Shown in pieces: positions 13,784-17,806 of a DNA stretch of 17,806 nt. Source of the stretch: a bacterium (lineage in GTDB: Bacteria; Patescibacteriota; Minisyncoccia; Minisyncoccales; UBA10102). Position 1 is the stretch's first letter. Each line of letters starts with the position of its first letter. The notes below the pieces were generated by a model, which saw only the letters and a list, made by a program, of their open reading frames with translations, ran no database searches and had not been told where the DNA came from. The translations under genes and the position numbers were made by a program. The stretch is from contig JAUSJU010000032.1 in the NCBI GenBank assembly GCA_030647175.1, positions 1 to 17,806 of the forward strand. Reading direction: 5' to 3'.

Positions 13784-14757
13784 AAAAGAAAATCTTTGGA
13801 AGTATCGTACTGGTGCTGGGTGTCGCATTCTGCTACCTATTTATAGGGAATGCTCCGCGCCAAGAACATGTGCTCTGGGGAGCGAACTTTTCCCAGAAGC
13901 AGGTAGAATCCCTGGGATTGGATTGGAAAGAAACCTTTCTTGCGATTCTTGACGATCTTGGGGCGAGACGTTTGAAGATAGGCGTTCACTGGGACCTTGT
14001 AGAGCCAGAGAAAGGGAAGTACTATTTTGAAGATGTTGATTGGCAGATGAAAGAGCTTGAGCAACGAAAAGGAAAAGCAATCCTGGTCATTGGCATGAAG
14101 ACCCCTCGCTGGCCGGAATGCCATATCCCTTCATGGGCTCAAAGCAAGGAAGAACAGCAGGAGGCAATCCTTTTAATGATTAAGGAAGTTGTTGGAAGGT
14201 ATCAGAATTCTCCGGCTCTCTTGTCGTGGCAAGTGGAGAACGAACCGTTCTTTCCGTTCGGGCAATGCCCCTGGGTAGACGCTGCGTTTCTCAAGAGCGA
14301 GATCGGTCTCGTGCATTCCCTTGATTCGTCTCATCCCGTGGTGGTGTCAGAGAGCGGGGAAGGGAGCCTTTGGATACAGGCTGCCATGCATGGAGATATT
14401 GTGGGAACCACCATATATCGCAAGGTATGGTTTAAGCAGCTTGAAGCCTATATTGAATACCCATTTCCTCCGGTATTCTACTGGAGGAAAGCTGTTTTGG
14501 TAGACGCTCTGTTCCATAAAGAGGTTATCGGAGTGGAGCTTCAGGCAGAGCCTTGGGGGCCAGATCCCATTTCCCGAAGCTCCTTGGAAGAGCAGGAAAA
14601 GAGCATGAACCTCGATCGTTTCCGCAACGTTGTGGAGTTTGCAAAGAACACCGGCCTTCCAGAGCAGTATTTCTGGGGAGCTGAATGGTGGTACTGGATG
14701 AAGAAAGAAAAAGGAAGTTCTCTTATTTGGGATGAAGCGAAGAATCTTCCATGGTGA
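13780..14757 (+). CDS. Membrane-anchored TIM-barrel glycoside hydrolase
   Basis: 325-aa protein with an N-terminal signal anchor (MKKKIFGSIVLVLGVAFCYLFIG), then a clan A (GH5/GH39/GH42-like) barrel facing outside. Early strands read GARRLKIGVHWDLVEP (61-76), typical of these barrels. WQVENEP (150-156) gives the likely acid/base Glu155. IGVELQAEPWG (250-260) is the probable nucleophile strand, with Glu253 or Glu257. Trp-rich segments (WGAEWWYW, 299-306) are suited to sugar stacking. Cys114 and Cys163 could form a disulfide outside the cell. It overlaps the flanking glycosyltransferase genes by 4 and 7 bases, so it is very probably part of the same glycan pathway. A transglycosylase or a remodelling enzyme is as likely as a degradative one. 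Confidence 0.82.
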   Translation: MKKKIFGSIVLVLGVAFCYLFIGNAPRQEHVLWGANFSQKQVESLGLDWKETFLAILDDLGARRLKIGVHWDLVEPEKGKYYFEDVDWQMKELEQRKGKAILVIGMKTPRWPECHIPSWAQSKEEQQEAILLMIKEVVGRYQNSPALLSWQVENEPFFPFGQCPWVDAAFLKSEIGLVHSLDSSHPVVVSESGEGSLWIQAAMHGDIVGTTIYRKVWFKQLEAYIEYPFPPVFYWRKAVLVDALFHKEVIGVELQAEPWGPDPISRSSLEEQEKSMNLDRFRNVVEFAKNTGLPEQYFWGAEWWYWMKKEKGSSLIWDEAKNLPW

Positions 14758-15458
14758 GCATCATCATTCCCACGTTGAACGAGGCTCAGTACCTGCCTCG
14801 TTTGCTTTCCTCCATACGCGATCAGGATTACAAAGACTATGAGGTTATTGTAGCTGACGCAGGGTCAACGGACGGAACCAGGGAGATCGCACGTTCATGC
14901 ACGGTTGTTCAGGGAGGGAATCCCGCACGAGGGAGAAATGAAGGGGCTTGCGTTGCCAAAGGCGACTACCTGTTATTCCTTGATGCTGATGTAGTGCTGC
15001 CCAAAGGATTTCTTTCGTCTCTCATGCAGGAAGTTCGAGACAAGAACATCGGAGTCGCAGGATGCGCTCTCGTGCTTGATGAGCAGGGAGTATTCTTCCG
15101 CCTCGGAGAGAAGCTATGGAACGGATACTTTTGGCTTACCCAGCATTTCTATCCGCATGCGACGAATTGCTTTCTCGTGGCAAAAGAGGTACATGAAAGG
15201 ATCCAAGGATTCAACGAGCGTATCCACCTCGGAGAAGAGTTTGACTACGTCAGAAGGGGAGCTAGCGTTTCAGCGTTCGCATTCTTGATGAACCCTGCGT
15301 TTATCGCTTCTGCTCGGCGCGTAAAGAAGGAAGGTCTGCTTCGGACATTCTTCCTCTATATCGTAGCTGAAGTTGCCATGACTCTGGGCATCAAAATCAC
15401 TTCCCCAAAGTTCCCCTACCATTTCCACACATATGAAAAAAAAGATCATCTATCTTGA
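14751..15458 (+). CDS. Family 2 glycosyltransferase
   Basis: GT-A sugar transferase, 235 aa. MVSIIIPTLNEAQYLPRLLSS is the usual opening; VIVADAGSTDGT (33-44) binds the nucleotide. LLFLDADVVLP (74-84) has the metal-binding DAD at 78-80. The acceptor-side region contains EEFDYVRRG (162-170), similar to the ED-xxx-R motif. A hydrophobic stretch near 195-215 (LLRTFFLYIVAEVAMTLGI) may be a membrane-associated helix. The start overlaps the glycoside hydrolase stop by seven bases, and its end overlaps the cysteine desulfurase by 26 bases. Probably works with the GT-B enzyme in making a surface glycan; substrate unknown. Confidence 0.93.
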   Translation: MVSIIIPTLNEAQYLPRLLSSIRDQDYKDYEVIVADAGSTDGTREIARSCTVVQGGNPARGRNEGACVAKGDYLLFLDADVVLPKGFLSSLMQEVRDKNIGVAGCALVLDEQGVFFRLGEKLWNGYFWLTQHFYPHATNCFLVAKEVHERIQGFNERIHLGEEFDYVRRGASVSAFAFLMNPAFIASARRVKKEGLLRTFFLYIVAEVAMTLGIKITSPKFPYHFHTYEKKDHLS

Positions 15459-16596
15459 TTACGGAGCAACCACTCCCATAGACAAGGAAGTGCTTGCAGC
15501 GATGCTTCCATACCTCAAGCAGGAATACGGCAATCCTTCCTCACTGCATTCTCTCGGGCAGAGTGCGATGGCAGCCGTAGACAAGGCGCGGATGAGCGTT
15601 GCCTTGTTCCTTGATTGTTCTCCAGACGAGATCCTGTTCACGTCGGGAGCTACGGAAGCGAATGTAACGGCAATCCATGGGGCATTAAAGCAGATGCCTT
15701 CTGGCAAGCCCCATGTGATCACTTCGGCAATTGAGCACGAATCGGTATTGGAGGCATGCCGCCAGCTGGAACTGCAGCAGAAAGCAGATGTCACATACCT
15801 TGGAGTGAACGGTCAAGGAAAGGTTCAGATTGAAGACGTAGAAAAGGCCTTGCGTCCTGAGACCGTGCTCGTTTCCTTGCAATATGCCAACAGCGAGATC
15901 GGAACCGTGCAGAATATCCGGGAGATAGGGTTTCTTCTGAGGAAGCAAGGAGTCTTGTTTCATACGGATGCCGTGCAGGCAGCGAACTTTTTAGATTGCA
16001 GAGTTTCAGAGCTCAACGTGGATTTTTTGAGCATGAGCTCGCACAAGATCTACGGTCCCAAAGGAGCAGGGGTCCTCTACCATAAAATGCATATTCCGCT
16101 AGCTCCGTTGTTGGTCGGAGGAGGGCAGGAAGGAGGGCTGAGATCTGGAACAGAGAATGTGGCTTCTATCGTGGGAATGGGAAAAGCCGTAGATCAGCTT
16201 TCTTTCCCTCATCTCAATCTCATCAACATCAAGATCCGCCACATGAGAGACAGGCTCATCAAGGGTATACTGAAAAAGGTGGAAGGAGCTTCTCTCAAGG
16301 GCTCTCTTGAAGGGAGGTTGCCCAACAACGCGCACTTCACGTTTGAAGGGGTGGAGGGGAGGGATATCGTCATGCTGCTTGATCAAAAAGGGATAGCTGC
16401 GTCTACGGGATCTGCATGCTCTGAGAGGTCGCAAGAGCCTTCCCATGTCCTGCTGGCTCTTGGCATTGAACCATCAAAAGCCCTGTCTTCTGTAAGGTTC
16501 AGCCTCGGGAAATACACGAAGGAAGAAGATATTACAAAAGTGTTGAAAGTGCTGCCTCCAGCTATTGACCAGCTGCGCAGGAGAGCAGTACACTAG
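15433..16596 (+). CDS. Cysteine desulfurase (NifS/IscS type)
   Basis: PLP enzyme taking sulfur from cysteine for Fe-S clusters or tRNA thiolation. 387 aa. Motifs include YLDYGATTP (7-15), TSGATEANVTAI (70-81), the cofactor-stacking His102 in EHES, HTDAVQA (177-183), and SSHKIYGPKGAG with PLP-lysine 205. The catalytic loop STGSACSERSQEPSHVL puts the persulfide Cys329 at the usual place. The length and loop fit the IscS/NifS group rather than SufS. The N-terminal 26 bases lie inside the GT2 gene, with no SD. No scaffold (iscU) or thiouridylase gene is next to it in the window. Confidence 0.96.
   Translation: MKKKIIYLDYGATTPIDKEVLAAMLPYLKQEYGNPSSLHSLGQSAMAAVDKARMSVALFLDCSPDEILFTSGATEANVTAIHGALKQMPSGKPHVITSAIEHESVLEACRQLELQQKADVTYLGVNGQGKVQIEDVEKALRPETVLVSLQYANSEIGTVQNIREIGFLLRKQGVLFHTDAVQAANFLDCRVSELNVDFLSMSSHKIYGPKGAGVLYHKMHIPLAPLLVGGGQEGGLRSGTENVASIVGMGKAVDQLSFPHLNLINIKIRHMRDRLIKGILKKVEGASLKGSLEGRLPNNAHFTFEGVEGRDIVMLLDQKGIAASTGSACSERSQEPSHVLLALGIEPSKALSSVRFSLGKYTKEEDITKVLKVLPPAIDQLRRRAVH
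16565..16594 (+). promoter_or_regulatory. Possible promoter of the HtrA-type protease gene
   Basis: TTGACC (16565-16570), 18-nt spacer, TACACT (16589-16594), both within the end of the desulfurase gene. The predicted start is near 16601, giving a leader of about eight bases before ATG 16609. Confidence 0.35.
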
Positions 16597-16608
16597 ATTT
16601 GAATTTAT

Positions 16609-17806
16609 ATGAACCGCTACGAATTGCCTTCATTCAACGTCATTGCCAGAGAGATTCTTGAGCAATGGAATGCCAGAAAGCAGGCCCTTACAAGAACATT
16701 CTTCATTGCGGGGCTGATTTTGCTGAGCGCTTTTTCCGGCATGGTAGGGTCGTACATATACCTTGCAACGAACGGGCATGTCATAGAGAACATTACCTCG
16801 CTCCAAAAGGAAAACAGCCAGTCCTTGTATGTTCCCCAGACCACCCAGGAAGAAAAGATCGTTGACGTGGTAAAGAACGCTTCTCCTGCGGTAGTGTCTA
16901 TCATCATCACCAAAGACGTGCCCATTGTGGAGCAGTACTTTACCGACCCGTTCCAAAACTTCTTCGGAGACTCTCCTTTCCAGTTCCAGGTTCCCCAATA
17001 TCGGCAGCTTGGCACGGAAAAGAAAGAAGTGGGAGGAGGATCGGGATTCATCGTTTCAGAAGACGGGTTCGTGCTGACGAACAAGCACGTGGTGATTGAT
17101 GAAAAGGCGGACTACACGGTGTTCACGACCGATGGGAAATCGTATCCTGCAAAAGTACTGGCAAAAGATCCTGTGCAGGATCTGGCGGTACTGAAGATTT
17201 CCCAGGACGAGATCGTGGGAGAAGGGGGCCTTGTGACCAAGAAACCTTTTTCCAAGGTTCAGCTGGGAAACTCTGACGGATTGCAGATAGGGCAGACGGT
17301 GATCGCCATAGGGAATGCCCTGGGAGAATTCCGCAACACGGTATCGGTAGGCGTTATTTCGGGGCTTGGAAGAACGGTCACCGCTTCAGGAGGAGATTTC
17401 GTGGAAACCATAGAAGATGTCATCCAGACGGATGCTGCTATCAATAAAGGAAATTCCGGAGGGCCGTTGCTCAATCTGGCAGGACAAGTGATAGGAGTGA
17501 ATACCGCGACCGTGCTTGATGCCCAGTCCATCGGATTCGCAGTGCCCTCAAACAAAGCGAAGAGAGACATTGAGCAAGTGAAGAACGGAGGGAAGATCAT
17601 CTATCCTTTCTTGGGAGTCAGATACCTGCTTCTTACCGAAAAGCTTGGGAAGGAGAAGGATCTTTCCGTAGATTACGGAGCGTTGATCCAGAAAGGATCT
17701 CAGGGGGAGAAAGCGGTAGAGCCGGGATCTGCAGCCCAGAAAGCAGGCCTTCGGGAAGGGGATGTCATTCTTGAGGTGGGAGGAGAAAAGGTGACGCAGG
17801 ATAATT
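16609..17806 (+). CDS. HtrA/Deg-type serine protease with PDZ domain, 3' end beyond window
   Basis: Membrane-anchored protease of the envelope quality-control type. The reading frame from ATG 16609 stays open for 399 codons to the edge. Residues about 28-53 are one membrane anchor (TRTFFIAGLILLSAFSGMVGSYIYL). The trypsin-like domain follows, with GGGSGFIVSEDGFVLTNKHVV giving catalytic His, DPVQDLAVLKI giving Asp, and INKGNSGGPLLN giving Ser. A PDZ domain begins at about residue 343 and is cut by the window end (PGSAAQKAGLREGDVILEVGG is its carboxylate-binding part). An extra Phe/Gln-rich stretch (QYFTDPFQNFFGDSPFQFQV) sits before the protease core, as in many DegP-like proteins. The stop-to-start gap from the desulfurase gene is 12 nt, and no SD is visible. 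Confidence 0.95.
   Translation, partial: MNRYELPSFNVIAREILEQWNARKQALTRTFFIAGLILLSAFSGMVGSYIYLATNGHVIENITSLQKENSQSLYVPQTTQEEKIVDVVKNASPAVVSIIITKDVPIVEQYFTDPFQNFFGDSPFQFQVPQYRQLGTEKKEVGGGSGFIVSEDGFVLTNKHVVIDEKADYTVFTTDGKSYPAKVLAKDPVQDLAVLKISQDEIVGEGGLVTKKPFSKVQLGNSDGLQIGQTVIAIGNALGEFRNTVSVGVISGLGRTVTASGGDFVETIEDVIQTDAAINKGNSGGPLLNLAGQVIGVNTATVLDAQSIGFAVPSNKAKRDIEQVKNGGKIIYPFLGVRYLLLTEKLGKEKDLSVDYGALIQKGSQGEKAVEPGSAAQKAGLREGDVILEVGGEKVTQDN

Noticed and set aside
1..17806. CRISPR array, insertion sequence, phage genes or attachment sites
   Set aside because: No direct-repeat series, transposase, integrase or terminal inverted repeats were seen on either strand.

Overview
The window looks like chromosomal DNA of a Patescibacteria/CPR bacterium, most likely of the Parcubacteria (Paceibacteria) type. 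This is inferred from the gene content and order (pth-lepB-hisS-HIT-rpsU-yqeY, then ybeY-ftsA-ftsZ-comEC), from the shortened versions of several proteins (Mfd, FtsZ, ComEC, YbeY), from the very tight packing (ATGA overlaps, gaps of 1-17 nt), and from the near absence of Shine-Dalgarno (SD) sequences. Genes cover nearly everything. The longest gene-free stretch is about 150 bases (7561-7711) and holds two terminators. I saw no tRNA, rRNA, CRISPR array, insertion sequence or phage gene.

Layout. (1) 1-3573, minus strand: a two-gene operon of a miniature transcription-repair coupling factor (mfd-like, 652 aa) followed 17 nt later by topA, which runs off the left edge. (2) 3561-4074: a pair of overlapping divergent promoters sharing their -10 region. 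It drives mfd-topA leftward and, rightward, an unrecognised 127-aa Cys-containing protein whose terminator lies inside the 3' end of the convergent pth gene. (3) 4045-7619: pth (minus) is divergent from lepB-hisS-HIT-rpsU-yqeY (plus), which ends in a strong terminator. (4) 7662-8571, minus: one secreted two-domain beta-sandwich protein with its own promoter, strong SD and terminator. (5) 8609-17806, plus: ybeY-ftsA-ftsZ-comEC, then a GT-B glycosyltransferase, a membrane-anchored glycoside hydrolase, a GT2 glycosyltransferase, a cysteine desulfurase, and an HtrA-type protease cut by the right edge.

How the genes fit together. Region 1 joins transcription-linked repair and removal of negative supercoils. 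Region 3 is translation and secretion housekeeping. Region 5 couples rRNA maturation, cell division (FtsA/FtsZ), DNA uptake (ComEC) and a small surface-glycan or glycolipid set in one continuous reading unit.

The most interesting points are the domain-deleted Mfd, the symmetric divergent promoter, promoters placed so that several mRNAs should be leaderless, the contrast between two accessory genes with perfect SD sequences and about 15 housekeeping genes with none, and an FtsZ that lacks the C-terminal tail normally used to bind FtsA. All function calls are from reading motifs by eye; no database search was run.
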